A stretch of 64,000 bases of DNA from an uncultured Clostridia bacterium (GCA_934278995.1 CAKQWM010000008.1:1-64000); one strand, 5' to 3'. Counted from the stretch's first letter, positions 8,041-17,362 are shown. Numbers and translations are program-made. Notes: generated from the letters alone by a model not told the origin.

Positions 8041-10210
8041 GTATTTTAACTATTTTAAATCCGTTGTCGTTTAACAGGTTATACGCGCCGTCTAAAAGTT
8101 GAAAATCGTATTTGATAACGTCCTTTTCGGTTTCGGAAACTTTATCTCGCTTCGCAACGAGTTTTCTAAATTCGTACAAACCGTCGAAGGTAGTAAGATT
8201 GCCGTGTCGGCGTATGCTGTAACTTTTACCGTTCGTGTATTTTTCGTTTTCGTCCTTTTCGGTTTCGATGATATCTTTCGCCGCAGGAATAAACCCGTTC
8301 ATTATCATAAAAGCGTTCCATCTGTAATGCTCTAAAACGGCAAGATTTTTACGCCTCGATTCTTTAAACGCGGCGGGATAACGTATTCCGCAGGTTTTAC
8401 CTTCGCTGTATGCGACGGTTTCCGGCATATCGTTTTTGGCGTAAATCGACATGTATTCGTCGTAACTAAGTCCTTTAAGTTCGCTTGATTTTTCGACGTA
8501 ATCAAGCCCCATAAGGTTGAGTTTGAGTTTTAAACTGAGAACGCTGTAAACGTTTGATTCCTTTTCGGTAAGCGAACGCTTGACGTACCACGAAATACGT
8601 GATTTTTGTCTTTCTTCGGAAGTGATTACGGCATGCTTTAAGTCGTGTTCGATATCGTAACAGAAATTTTGCATAATCGCCATCTCGGTAAACTTTTCGC
8701 TCGTTACGTGCGCGTAGTCAAAGACGACCGTTTTTTCGTTACCGAAGGAAACGCATATTTTCGGATCGGTGCAAAGGGACGCCTTTTCAAAAATCTTAAC
8801 GTCTCTTATTCTAACGAAAACCCTCGTGTTTTCAAGTTTCCATTCGCGTAGTTTCGCTACGAGTTTATTCGCCATGTCGATGTTTATATAATCGTCGCCC
8901 AACGCAACCACTATGAAGTTAAGCGTCGTATCCTCGCCGGTAAGCGTGGTTTTAAGGGCGTCGTAAAAATCAAGCGAGTTGATATCCGCGCTTATATAGT
9001 CTGAGATAGCGGGTAACGGAGGCAGGGGAAGGTACTCTTTTTCGTTTACCTTAGGTTTTCCGTCTTTAAAAAACTCGTGTTCGTACCTGTAATAAGTATG
9101 GTTTAAATTTTTGTGTTCGCCCGTTTCGTTTTTATCGAAAAGGTGATAGGAAACCGGATAATAAACGGCGTTCCCGTTTTCGTCCTTTTTTAAAAACTGA
9201 TTATTCGCCACCGAAGTTAAAAATACTTGCTGGTTTACTTTACCGAATCCTACGAGCGCCACGTTGATTTTCGTATCCGGAAAAAGGAGAGAAGTTTCCT
9301 TGTTAAAATGTTTGTCGGTCATAAACTCGGTAAACGGATGATTATCGACGAGATCGATTGCAATTTTACGGTGTTCGTTTACGTAATGCAGACACCCCGA
9401 AGATTGTTCTTCGTATTTTGCGTAAACGTCCTCGTATTCTCTGTCGCCGTAAACGTACATATCGATATTGTCGATAACGCCCGTCCCGCGGGATTTGACG
9501 AAGTTAACGAATCTTCCGCACAAATCGAGGTTGGCGGCGTCAACGCCGGTATTTACTATTATATTTAGTTTGGAATGAGTGCCTTTGAATTTTTTGAGAA
9601 GATAATCGATTTCTTCGTCCAGCCAATTAAACAACCGACTGTTTTTGGTTACGCTTTTATAGGTAATTCTATCGACGTACATTTTGTCGCATTCCTCTTT
9701 AGTAAAACTCCCCGCGAACAGTTTTTTGTCATAGCACGATTTATATAGCGTAACGCTTTTTTTGTTGTAACCGATAATAATACATTTATCCGATTTTCCT
9801 TTGTTGAAATAAAGAAGAGAAACGCCGTTGGAGATTATCTGACAGAAAACTGAAGCAGTCAGCATAAAAGCGTTAAGGGTTACGAGGACAAGGCAAACGT
9901 AAACCGCAACGTGATAGGCGGTATTTTGATTAAACAAGGGGGTGGAAAAGTCGAATTTGATTACGACGAGGTCAAGGGAATCTTTCAGCGCGGTAAAAAG
10001 AGAAACGCCGATATCCGCCCCGCCGAATCTTTCCGCCATATAACAAATAGGGTAGGCGGCAAGATAAACGAGAAAAAACTTGCCCTTTTTGAAACTTTTG
10101 ATATAAGCGATTCTGTCCGCTCTGTCAAGGCGTATAATTCTTACGACCACGCTTAAAAACAGTAAAACGAGTATCGCCGTACAAATAATGGAAACTATCG
10201 TATAAGCCAT
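8036..10210 (-). CDS. Membrane protein with two Rossmann-like (RCK/TrkA-N-like) motifs and RyR-like C-terminus
   Basis: 724 residues from the ATG at 10210, chosen because GGAGG precedes it. Hydrophobic segments lie at about 4-26, 44-60 and 98-130, followed by cytoplasmic domains. KCIIIGYNKK (143-151) begins one Rossmann-like strand-loop and INVALVGFGKVN (315-326) a second, as in TrkA-N/RCK nucleotide-binding modules. Near the C-terminus, LAVLEHYRWNAFMIMNGF (about 623-640) resembles the RyR repeat seen in bacterial TrkA-N-RyR proteins. Known relatives occur in predicted nucleotide-signalling conflict systems. It heads the group that also contains the acetyltransferase (32-nt gap) and the TIR protein. 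Could be a nucleotide-gated channel-type effector; domain names are by eye and moderately sure. Confidence 0.6.
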   Translation of the reverse strand: MAYTIVSIICTAILVLLFLSVVVRIIRLDRADRIAYIKSFKKGKFFLVYLAAYPICYMAERFGGADIGVSLFTALKDSLDLVVIKFDFSTPLFNQNTAYHVAVYVCLVLVTLNAFMLTASVFCQIISNGVSLLYFNKGKSDKCIIIGYNKKSVTLYKSCYDKKLFAGSFTKEECDKMYVDRITYKSVTKNSRLFNWLDEEIDYLLKKFKGTHSKLNIIVNTGVDAANLDLCGRFVNFVKSRGTGVIDNIDMYVYGDREYEDVYAKYEEQSSGCLHYVNEHRKIAIDLVDNHPFTEFMTDKHFNKETSLLFPDTKINVALVGFGKVNQQVFLTSVANNQFLKKDENGNAVYYPVSYHLFDKNETGEHKNLNHTYYRYEHEFFKDGKPKVNEKEYLPLPPLPAISDYISADINSLDFYDALKTTLTGEDTTLNFIVVALGDDYINIDMANKLVAKLREWKLENTRVFVRIRDVKIFEKASLCTDPKICVSFGNEKTVVFDYAHVTSEKFTEMAIMQNFCYDIEHDLKHAVITSEERQKSRISWYVKRSLTEKESNVYSVLSLKLKLNLMGLDYVEKSSELKGLSYDEYMSIYAKNDMPETVAYSEGKTCGIRYPAAFKESRRKNLAVLEHYRWNAFMIMNGFIPAAKDIIETEKDENEKYTNGKSYSIRRHGNLTTFDGLYEFRKLVAKRDKVSETEKDVIKYDFQLLDGAYNLLNDNGFKIVKIQ

Positions 10211-10356
10211 ATTGCCTCCGATTCGGCTTCTGCCGAACAAGTAACTACTTAGTTATTATATCAATTCGGGCGGGCGGTGTCAATGATTGTCGCCGAAAAA
10301 TCGAATACTTTGCGGGCGTTAAGGAAAAAAACGCAAGGTTTTTCATTGAAAAAAGA

Positions 10357-10385
10357 TTGATTTAAGAGGCAAAAAATGCTATACT
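10357..10385 (+). promoter_or_regulatory. Promoter of the fabG-like gene
   Basis: TTGATT (10357-10362), 17 bp, TGC-TATACT with an extended -10 (10380-10385). Confidence 0.7.
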
Positions 10386-10412
10386 GAGAAGAAAACAGGA
10401 GTTATTATATTT

Positions 10413-11159
10413 ATGTTGCTTGACGGAAAAGTCGCCGTGGTAACCGGCGGTTCGCGCGGTATAGGTTTTGCAACCGTAAAAGAGTTTTTAAAAGAAGGCG
10501 CAACGGTTATACTATGCGCGTCTAAAAAAGAAACCGCCGATAAAGCGGTCGAAACTTTGAAACAGGAAAATCCCGCGTGGCGGGTAACGGGTATTTATCC
10601 CGATTTATCCGATTACGAAAGCGTAATGGCGGAATTTTCGGCTATCGAGCGTACTTACGGGAGAATTGACGTTCTCGTGAATAACGCCGGGATATCGGCT
10701 TCACAGCCCTTCGATACCTATACCGAAGAAATGTTCGATAAGGTTATGGATTTAAACGTAAAAGGCGTTTTCAATTGTACCCGCGCGGTCGTCGGCGGTA
10801 TGCAGGAACGCAAATACGGCGTCATCCTCAATACGTCGAGTATGGTCAGTCTTTACGGTCAACCCTCGGGCGTTGCGTATCCGACGAGTAAATTCGCCGT
10901 TAACGGTATGACGTTGTCGCTCGCGAGAGAATTAGGTCCTTACGGCATAAGGGTAAACGCGGTAGCCCCCGGCATCACCGATACGGACATGTTTAAAGCC
11001 GTTCCCAAGGAATTTGTGGAACCTTTAATCAAACAAATACCTTTAAGAAGAATCGGCAAACCCGAAGACGTGGCGAACGCGTTCGTATTTTTGGCAAGCG
11101 ACAAAGCAAGTTATATTACCGGCGTGGTTTTGAGCGTGGACGGTCTGGCAAGATCGTAA
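10413..11159 (+). CDS. Short-chain dehydrogenase/reductase, FabG-like
   Basis: 248-residue classical SDR. The NAD(P)-binding motif TGGSRGIG is near residues 12-19, NNAG follows in the middle, and the catalytic Ser-Tyr-Lys set is visible in NTSSMVSLYG and YPTSK. Length and the C-terminal SYITGVVLSVDGL fit 3-oxoacyl-ACP reductase (FabG) or closely related dehydrogenases. No fatty-acid synthesis genes adjoin it, so a dedicated FabG role is not assured. Monocistronic with its own promoter; ribosome site CAGGAG 12 nt before the ATG. Confidence 0.88.
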   Translation: MLLDGKVAVVTGGSRGIGFATVKEFLKEGATVILCASKKETADKAVETLKQENPAWRVTGIYPDLSDYESVMAEFSAIERTYGRIDVLVNNAGISASQPFDTYTEEMFDKVMDLNVKGVFNCTRAVVGGMQERKYGVILNTSSMVSLYGQPSGVAYPTSKFAVNGMTLSLARELGPYGIRVNAVAPGITDTDMFKAVPKEFVEPLIKQIPLRRIGKPEDVANAFVFLASDKASYITGVVLSVDGLARS

Positions 11160-11299
11160 CCGTTAGGAGTAACGTAGTCGGCTAAACGCAAACTTAGTCG
11201 CCCGATACGGGTGTATCGTAAAAAGTCGCGGTTTTGCCGTTTTTTACAAAAAAAGCGACACAAAACAGAGTAAAAATTTGCAAAACGCCGTAAAAACGC

Positions 11300-11328
11300 T
11301 TGCAACTAATTTTCCGATATGTTACACT
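11300..11328 (+). promoter_or_regulatory. rplS promoter
   Basis: TTGCAA (11300-11305), 17 bp, TACACT (11323-11328), giving a leader of about 70 nt. Confidence 0.65.
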
Positions 11329-11335
11329 AAATAAC

Positions 11336-11402
11336 GGCCCGGTGGTCCTCTTGTATTCAGGCAATGAACACTTGGTATTATGTTTTAGGAGGTTGCCAGA
11401 CT
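11336..11402 (+). promoter_or_regulatory. Likely L19 leader structure
   Basis: A stem GGCAA (11360-11364) with TTGCC (11393-11397) encloses a loop carrying the Shine-Dalgarno AGGAGG (11387-11392), which abuts the 3' arm. Bacillota rplS genes are known to carry an autoregulatory L19 leader. Position and architecture fit, but I did not match the consensus. Confidence 0.45.
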
Positions 11403-11747
11403 ATGGAAGGCATAATCGAACAGATTAACAAAGAGAATCTGAAAGCTGAAATTCCTCAATACAACATCGGTGATACCGTAAGGGTATATGTAAAAGTTGT
11501 CGAAGGTACGAGAGAAAGATTGCAGGCTTTTGAAGGAATCGTTATCGCTAAACGCCACGGCGGCATCAGCGAAACCTTTACCGTAAGGCGTTTGTCGTTC
11601 GGTATCGGCGTTGAAAGAACGTTCCCCGTTCACAGCCCCAAGATCGACCGCATCGAAGTCGTTCGTAAGGGTAAAGTCAGACGCGCCAAACTTTATTATT
11701 TGCGCGGAAGAACCGGCAAAGCGGCTAAAGTTAAAGAAATCATCTGA
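11403..11747 (+). CDS. rplS: 50S ribosomal protein L19
   Basis: 114-residue large-subunit protein located at the 30S/50S interface. The start at 11403 (MEGIIEQINKENLK) follows AGGAGG; an in-frame ATG 39 nt upstream lies within the leader hairpin and would add a non-conserved tail. Signature stretches are GDTVRVYVKVVEGTRERLQ, FEGIVIAKRHGG and VERTFPVHSPKI. It stands alone, not in the usual rpsP-rimM-trmD-rplS order, and is closed by a good terminator. Confidence 0.97.
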   Translation: MEGIIEQINKENLKAEIPQYNIGDTVRVYVKVVEGTRERLQAFEGIVIAKRHGGISETFTVRRLSFGIGVERTFPVHSPKIDRIEVVRKGKVRRAKLYYLRGRTGKAAKVKEII

Positions 11748-11760
11748 GTTAATTCTATTG

Positions 11761-11788
11761 AAAAGAACGGCTTTCGCCGTTCTTTTTT
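11761..11788 (+). terminator. rplS terminator
   Basis: Stem AAAAGAACGGC/GCCGTTCTTTT with a TTTC loop followed by T residues. Confidence 0.9.
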
Positions 11789-11834
11789 CATACTTTTTCA
11801 TACTTTGTTTACGCAATTTTCGTTGCTTGTCAAA

Positions 11835-12104
11835 CTATTTCTCTTTCGGCAGGTTTTTATTTTTCAGATATTTGTTTTTCGTTGCTATTCCGCCCCGAAT
11901 ATGCCTGAAAGCGAGGTTGTAGTTTAAAATTTTTCTGACCTTGATATAAAGGTTATGGTCGATATAATACAGTTTAACCGAAACGTCTTTATGTACGGTC
12001 GATTTCGATACGCCGAACTTTTCGGCTGTTTTTCTCACGGTTGCGCCGGTATCCAGAACGTAATTTGCTTCGAGTAATATTCTTTCGCGTATATCGGAAT
12101 ACAT
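11835..12104 (-). CDS. spoIIID: Stage III sporulation transcriptional regulator SpoIIID
   Basis: 89-residue DNA-binding protein of the SpoIIID family. It acts in the mother cell with sigma-E to switch gene expression. Residues 1-45 carry the helix-turn-helix (RERILLEANYVLDTGATVRKTAEKFGVSKSTVHKDV), followed by the family-typical LYYIDHNLYIKVRKILNYNLAFRHIRGGIATKNKY and a basic tail. Length is normal. It lies next to a PdaB-like deacetylase gene in the opposite direction, so the pair forms a small sporulation neighbourhood. This is the best evidence in the window that the organism can make spores. Confidence 0.95.
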   Translation of the reverse strand: MYSDIRERILLEANYVLDTGATVRKTAEKFGVSKSTVHKDVSVKLYYIDHNLYIKVRKILNYNLAFRHIRGGIATKNKYLKNKNLPKEK

Positions 12105-12399
12105 CGTTATCCCTTCCCGATATTATGTATGATTTAAGTCGTCGGGTTATTACAAAACGATTGTCGGACGTAACAAAATGCGATAAAAATTTTAATAAAA
12201 CGTTCTATCGGAGGGATTTCAAAAGTAATGTATAATGCAAGAAGTTAAAAAATCGCTTAAAGCCCGCAAGGTTTTATAAACTTTGCTTTTTACGAAACAC
12301 TTTCAAAAAACCGCCGGAAAAGCGAATTTTTCGTCTTTCCGTAAAAATTCACAAAAATCGACTGAAAAAAACAAAAAATTATAAAACGGGTATGATATT

Positions 12400-13203
12400 A
12401 TGAAAAAAGAATTCACAAAAAGGATGCCTGAAATAACGGACGCTTTAAAAAACGTCCTCGTTATAGTTTTATGTACGGTTATCGTTATCGGTTGCGCGGT
12501 AATAAACGGCGTCGATCTTTGCGCCGTATATGCGGGCAAAACGAACAGAAAACTTCCCATATACAGAGTAAAAAGGCAAGACAAAAAAATAGCGATATCC
12601 TTTGATTGCGCATGGGGAACGGATTACACCGACGAACTTTTGCGGGTAATGAAAAATTACGACGTAAAATGCACTTTTTTCGCCGTTGAATTCTGGACGA
12701 CAAAACACCCCGACTACGTCAGAAAAATAGTCGCCGACGGTCATGAAATAGGCACGCACGGCGCAACGCACAGTCACATGAAAAAATTGAGCGCGACGGC
12801 GATAGACGAGGAATTAAAGTCTTCGTCTTCGGCTATAAGCGATATAACGGGCGTCCCGGTAACTTTGTTCAGAGCGCCTTACGGGGAATATAACGATACC
12901 GTCATATCCGTTGCGGAAAAAAACGGGCTTGTTACCGTGCAGTGGGACGTTGACAGTCTGGACTGGAAAAACCTTTCGGCAAAAGAAATCGCGTCGCGCG
13001 TTTTAAAGCAAATCAAGCCCGGTTCCGTGATACTTTGCCACAATAACGGACTACATACTGCCGAGGCGCTACCCATGATTTTATCCGCCGCAAAAAATAT
13101 CGGATATGAATTTGTGCCGATTTCCAAACTTATTTACACCGAAAAATATATAATAAAGGCAGACGGTGAGCAAACGCTTGCCGATCAGGCGACGAACGAT
13201 TGA
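12400..13203 (+). CDS. Polysaccharide deacetylase, PdaB-like
   Basis: 267 residues: a short cytoplasmic N-terminus, one membrane segment (about 18-40), then an extracytoplasmic NodB deacetylase domain. Metal and catalytic features visible are ISFDCAWG (D69) and the zinc pair H120/H124 (EIGTHGATHSHMK). RAPYGEYND and the late WDVDSLDW and SVILCHNN motifs complete the five NodB motifs. SFDxAWG is typical of the sporulation PdaB/YlxY subgroup, which acts on cortex or cell-wall glycan, and spoIIID next door supports this. The preceding 295 nt contain a TATAAT near 12231 but no convincing -35, compatible with a sporulation sigma factor. Confidence 0.85.
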   Translation: MKKEFTKRMPEITDALKNVLVIVLCTVIVIGCAVINGVDLCAVYAGKTNRKLPIYRVKRQDKKIAISFDCAWGTDYTDELLRVMKNYDVKCTFFAVEFWTTKHPDYVRKIVADGHEIGTHGATHSHMKKLSATAIDEELKSSSSAISDITGVPVTLFRAPYGEYNDTVISVAEKNGLVTVQWDVDSLDWKNLSAKEIASRVLKQIKPGSVILCHNNGLHTAEALPMILSAAKNIGYEFVPISKLIYTEKYIIKADGEQTLADQATND

Positions 13204-13266
13204 AAAATCCTCGTTGCCGAGCCTTACTTAAACATAAAGCACATTATAAACTTAAGGAGTAATAAC

Positions 13267-13953
13267 ATGAGCAACGAACAACAAAACAACAAAGTTTTCT
13301 TAAAAGGAAAAATCGTAAGCGAGAAACGATTCTCTCACGAAGTTTACGGGGAAGGCTTTTACGAAACCGACATTGCCGTCGAACGTCTTTCGGGGCAGGC
13401 GGACGTTATCCCCGTTACGGTATCGGAAAGACTTATGGAAGATTATTTCGAGCAAGGCAAAAGCGTCGCAATAATCGGGCAGTTCAGAAGTTATAACAAA
13501 CTCGTTGACGGAAAAAGCAAACTATTGCTTACGGTTTTCGTAAGAGAAATCGTGGATTACGACACGATGAAAAACCCCAACAGTATAGTTTTGTCGGGCT
13601 TCGTATGCAAGCAACCGACTTACCGTACGACGCCTTTTAACCGCGAAATAGCGGACGTTTTGATTGCAGTCAACCGCGCCTATAACAAATCCGACTATAT
13701 CCCTTGCATCGCCTGGGGAAGAAACGCCAGATTCGTCAAAAACATCCCCGTCGGAGAAAGAGTATGCGTATCCGGCAGAATCCAAAGCAGAGAGTATCAG
13801 AAAAAGTTGAGTGAAACCGACGTCAAAACGCTTACCGCTTACGAGGTTTCGGTATGCAAACTCGCCGCGTACGACAACGTGGATACTTTTGACCTCGACG
13901 CCGAACTCGGTTTACCGGGCGAAAGCGAAGATTACGTTAAAGACATAGTGTAG
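13267..13953 (+). CDS. Single-stranded DNA-binding-protein-like, two OB folds
   Basis: 228 residues that read as two tandem OB folds: NKVFLKGKIVSEKRFSHEVYGEGFYETDIAVERLSG (about 8-95) and NSIVLSGFVCKQPTYRTTPFNREIADVLIAVNRAY (about 100-195). The second has the SSB-like pattern ending IPCIAWGRNARFV...VGERVCVSGRIQSREYQKK. The acidic C-terminus (ESEDYVKDIV) is not the canonical DDDIPF SSB tip. It resembles clostridial SSB paralogues and PriB-like proteins rather than the main replicative SSB. Ribosome site AAGGAG. A terminator-like hairpin carrying the dispersed motif follows. DNA or RNA binding is likely; the process is not known. Confidence 0.75.
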   Translation: MSNEQQNNKVFLKGKIVSEKRFSHEVYGEGFYETDIAVERLSGQADVIPVTVSERLMEDYFEQGKSVAIIGQFRSYNKLVDGKSKLLLTVFVREIVDYDTMKNPNSIVLSGFVCKQPTYRTTPFNREIADVLIAVNRAYNKSDYIPCIAWGRNARFVKNIPVGERVCVSGRIQSREYQKKLSETDVKTLTAYEVSVCKLAAYDNVDTFDLDAELGLPGESEDYVKDIV

Positions 13954-13969
13954 TTTTTAATCGATATTA

Positions 13970-14010
13970 TGCCGAAAACGCGCTTATAAGCCCGTTAACG
14001 GCATTTTTTG
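13970..14010 (+). terminator. Terminator after the SSB-like gene, with dispersed motif
   Basis: Outer stem TGCCG/CGGCA (13970-13974 with 13999-14003) followed by ATTTTTTG. The motif TTATAAGCCCGTTAACG is at 13984-14000. Confidence 0.6.
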
Positions 14011-14172
14011 TTGTTAAATAAATTGACCGAAATTTGTTTTCGGGTTATAATTATCAAGTAGTTTACGTTACCGCAAGCGTTTTTCGCGGTCGTTTAATAG
14101 CCGCCGTAAATAAATTTTACGGTCGATAAACAACCCGAAACTAAAGAATTAAACAAAACAAAGGATAACTAT

Positions 14173-14847
14173 ATGTTTACGCCCACCGTTATAGCAAAAA
14201 TTAAAAGCCCGTATTCGGGTAAGTTCGGCATACCGCGCCAGAGCGGAATGGTCAACTGCGTTTCCGAAGTCGTTTTTGAAAAGCCTTACAACAACATAGA
14301 CGCGGTAAGGGGAATCGAAGAATTTTCACATATCTGGCTTATCTGGTATTTCGACAAATCGGACGAAAAAGCATCGTCGCTTACCGTCAGACCGCCCAAA
14401 CTCGGCGGAAACGTAAGAGTAGGCGTGTTCGCTTCGCGCTCGCCGTTCAGACCGAACCCTATCGGATTAACGCTCGTAAAATTAGTAAAAGTCAACGCGG
14501 AAGGTAAAAAACTTTCGCTTACGGTTGAGGGTGCGGACTTGCTCGACGGAACGCCAATACTCGATATAAAACCCTATTTGCCTTTTTCGGAGTCTTTGGC
14601 GGACGCGATCGGCGGTTTTAGCGAAACGACCTCAAAAGTCCGCCTATACGTCGATTTTCCCGATAATTTGATTAAAAAAATAGACGAAGACAAAAGACTT
14701 GCCGTTAAGAATTTGCTGTCTTTGGATCCTCGCCCGGGTTATCAGAACGACGCCGAACGAATTTACGGCGTAACGTATTACGACTATAATATAAAGTTCA
14801 GAACAGACGGTAAAACTTTATACGTTACGGAAGTTGAAAACGTATAA
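14173..14847 (+). CDS. trmO: tRNA (N6-threonylcarbamoyladenosine37-N6)-methyltransferase TrmO
   Basis: 224-residue YaeB/TrmO-family SAM-dependent methyltransferase that modifies t6A37 in tRNA. Family signatures are IAKIKSPYSGKFGIPRQSG (8-26), GIEEFSHIWLIWYFD (47-61), the strongly conserved SRSPFRPNPIGLT (88-100) and LDGTPILDIKPYLPFSES. The C-terminal PGYQNDAERIYGVTY matches the family's tail domain. Monocistronic, ribosome site AAGGA. The upstream 200 nt are AT-rich with no obvious structure. Confidence 0.93.
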   Translation: MFTPTVIAKIKSPYSGKFGIPRQSGMVNCVSEVVFEKPYNNIDAVRGIEEFSHIWLIWYFDKSDEKASSLTVRPPKLGGNVRVGVFASRSPFRPNPIGLTLVKLVKVNAEGKKLSLTVEGADLLDGTPILDIKPYLPFSESLADAIGGFSETTSKVRLYVDFPDNLIKKIDEDKRLAVKNLLSLDPRPGYQNDAERIYGVTYYDYNIKFRTDGKTLYVTEVENV

Positions 14848-14860
14848 TTTAAACCGTTTT

Positions 14861-14898
14861 AAAAGCGTTCGCTCCTTTTCGGGAGCGAACGCTTTTTT
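14861..14898. terminator. Bidirectional terminator after trmO
   Basis: 15-bp stem AAAAGCGTTCGCTCC with GGGAGCGAACGCTTTT and a 5-nt loop, followed by T residues. It serves trmO and the convergent secreted-protein gene. Confidence 0.9.
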
Positions 14899-14911
14899 TA
14901 ATCGAAATAAT

Positions 14912-17362
14912 TTAATTGCCGTTACGTCGTGAATATTTACGTTTATAAACGAAAGTTACCGTAACGATAATCGCTATCAAAACAAGGGTAATCAGCGCAA
15001 GGTTTCTTACAACCGTAAGTCCTTTCGGTCGAACGGACGTGGCTTGAATGTAAGCGACTTTTCCGTCGTAATCTATCAGGGCAACGCCGTTTTCGGTTTT
15101 ATATACTTTTATTTCGGCAAAGGCGTCAAGGCTGCCTATAACTTCGGTCATTGCGCTGTCCGCGTAAACCTTCGCGCCCGTTCTCGAAACGGTGTAAGTT
15201 CCGAAGTCAAGGGAGGTATCCGTTATCGCAACGCCCGTTTTAAGCATTGAATAAGGAACGTAACCGGTGGTTTCGCCGTAGTTTATCGTCGCAAACTTAA
15301 CAGAGTTAAACGTAAACGTATCTGATACGCGGACGTTTTGGTTGCGCGCCGTAGAAGCGTTTCTGAAATACTCGGTCAAAACGGGATATCCGTAACAATA
15401 ACCGTTTACGACGTAGAACATGTTTTCGGTTTTTTCGGTTCTGTCAAGGTTGATTTCGGTTACGTCAGAAGTTCTTACGACGCAACTTAATTCGTCGTTT
15501 GCGACGAGCGTGTACTTGTCATCCTCGTATATAACGGCAAAATTCTTGTCGCCGGTGTAGGTAGAATAACCCGTGTAATCGAAATATTCGCTTTCTTTGT
15601 CGGATAAACTTACCTCAAAGTACCTCGTTTTTGCTTTTAAAGAGCAGATTTTAAAATCGGGATTATAGTTATTCAGGACGGCGTTCGGCTTTTTCATCCG
15701 CATAGGACTTGAAACCTCGAAATCAGAGGGATTCAAAGATAATATGAAACCGTCAAACAGCGCGTAAATTTTATCCGTCGCGGGGACAGTCGTCAAATCT
15801 TTAGCCGTTGAATAAGCGGGAAGGTTATCCGAAAGCGTCAGCGTGTAATATTTCACCCCGAGGTCGTTATCGATTCTCGCAATTTTATTGTTTCCCAAAA
15901 GCGCGTAAACGTTACACTCGAAATCGCATATTATAGAATTGATTTTATCCGATTCGGCAACGGTGAAAAGTTCTTTGACTTTCGCGTCGCCCTCGTTGAA
16001 GGACACTACCGAAGAAATAGAATTTTTACTGATCCGAATATAAAGTTTTCCGAATATATCCGCGCAAATATCGTCTCCGCGTCCTTGTACGGAGGCGATT
16101 TTTTCGGCTTTTTTGAAATCGCGCGAGGAAATCGAATAAACTTCCACGTAAGGATTGCTTTCGATTGTGGTGTTGTTGATAAAATAGAAGTTTTCCGCAA
16201 AACTCGTTATTGCGGTAACGTTCGTAAACGCCGAAAGATTCGCGCCTATCGTGATAAGTGAAGGCGCTTTCGCTTCATCTTCAAGATCTACCGCGTAGAT
16301 GGCGCTGCCGTTAGTAACGAGCATTTTTTGACCTATAACGGAAAAAGCCGAAAAGGCGCCGAAAAGGGGTAAGGTTTTATATGAGTTTTTACCGTCCTTA
16401 AAGATTTTTACGACGTTTTTATCCAGGGCGTAAACCGCTCCGTCCGAGCATTGAAGATCGCTCGTCATCGCGGAAACTCTGCAAGAACCGTCCGACCGCG
16501 AAGTAATGTAAAAGCCCGTAAAAGTTTTTGTTTCGGGATTAAATTCCGACACGGCGTTGAGAGAGTAGTCGGCAACGTACAGTTTTCCGTTGTAGCAGGA
16601 TACGCCCTGAGGGGATATAACGTTGCCGAGAAGATGCGCGCTTTCCGAGCCTTTAAGCAAAACGGTTTCGCCGGTCGCCACGTTGACGGAATAAAGACCG
16701 GAAGGTCTCGTAAGATAATAATAACCGTTAAAATAGGTCGCGTATCGCGTGTCTTTAAGGTTGTTGGTGACGGTAACGAAGTTGCCGTTGCCGTTAGAGT
16801 TGAATTTAAAAAGAGTGCCTTCATTGACGCACAACCATTCCACGTCGGAAATTATCGTTATCGCCGTATAGTTTTTTTCCACGTTGTAGTGGGATTTTTC
16901 GGTAAAAGTAATATCGTCCGAAACGCTTACCGAAATCGCTTTGAAACTGTTACCTACCGACAGCACGAGAAGGTTGTTGTTTACGTCGAAGTAATTCGCA
17001 ACGATAGTACTGTCTGAAACTTTTTTATCGGTAAGTTTAAGCGAATATAATTTTCCGTCCGACAAAAACAAAAGGTAATCGGAGTTAAAAAATTTGATTT
17101 TGGTTATATTGTAGTCCGACAATTCTACGTAATCGAATTTCCCGTCGCGGTATATTATAAGTCTTTTGGCTTCGGCTATCACGTGGGTATCGGATGAAGA
17201 ATCGTAAGAATAATCGATAGGCGAAGACAGATCGCAAAATTCGAGATAAGTTTCGGGCGAAAAAACGTCCGTTCTTATCCCGTCTGAAGCGTAAGCGCCG
17301 TAAACCGAAACGGAAAGGCAAACCGAAAATAATATTGTCAAAGTAAGAATAAGTTTTTTCAT
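14912..17362 (-). CDS. Secreted beta-propeller-like protein with SH3-like region and C-terminal anchor
   Basis: 816 residues. An N-terminal signal peptide (MKKLILTLTILFSVCLSVSVYGAYA) is followed by a long series of short beta repeats (DGKLYSLKL, NGKLYVADYSLNAVSEF, DGAVYALDKNVVKIF, FGKLYIRI) in the style of a seven-bladed propeller. After about residue 640 come SH3-like strands (TSLDFGTYTVSRTGAKVYADS...KVYKTENGVALIDYDGKVAYIQ). A final membrane helix (LALITLVLIAIIVTVTFVY) ends in KRKYSRRNGN. This is a surface protein held by its C-terminus, facing out. Ligand unknown. It shares layout (SH3-like strands, then C-terminal anchor) with the protein at 18258, hinting at a common origin or assembly. 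Confidence 0.6.
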   Translation of the reverse strand: MKKLILTLTILFSVCLSVSVYGAYASDGIRTDVFSPETYLEFCDLSSPIDYSYDSSSDTHVIAEAKRLIIYRDGKFDYVELSDYNITKIKFFNSDYLLFLSDGKLYSLKLTDKKVSDSTIVANYFDVNNNLLVLSVGNSFKAISVSVSDDITFTEKSHYNVEKNYTAITIISDVEWLCVNEGTLFKFNSNGNGNFVTVTNNLKDTRYATYFNGYYYLTRPSGLYSVNVATGETVLLKGSESAHLLGNVISPQGVSCYNGKLYVADYSLNAVSEFNPETKTFTGFYITSRSDGSCRVSAMTSDLQCSDGAVYALDKNVVKIFKDGKNSYKTLPLFGAFSAFSVIGQKMLVTNGSAIYAVDLEDEAKAPSLITIGANLSAFTNVTAITSFAENFYFINNTTIESNPYVEVYSISSRDFKKAEKIASVQGRGDDICADIFGKLYIRISKNSISSVVSFNEGDAKVKELFTVAESDKINSIICDFECNVYALLGNNKIARIDNDLGVKYYTLTLSDNLPAYSTAKDLTTVPATDKIYALFDGFILSLNPSDFEVSSPMRMKKPNAVLNNYNPDFKICSLKAKTRYFEVSLSDKESEYFDYTGYSTYTGDKNFAVIYEDDKYTLVANDELSCVVRTSDVTEINLDRTEKTENMFYVVNGYCYGYPVLTEYFRNASTARNQNVRVSDTFTFNSVKFATINYGETTGYVPYSMLKTGVAITDTSLDFGTYTVSRTGAKVYADSAMTEVIGSLDAFAEIKVYKTENGVALIDYDGKVAYIQATSVRPKGLTVVRNLALITLVLIAIIVTVTFVYKRKYSRRNGN

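Noticed and set aside
16451..17017. 188-codon plus frame antisense to the 816-residue secreted protein
   Set aside because: No start signal and arginine/valine-rich composition typical of antisense shadows.
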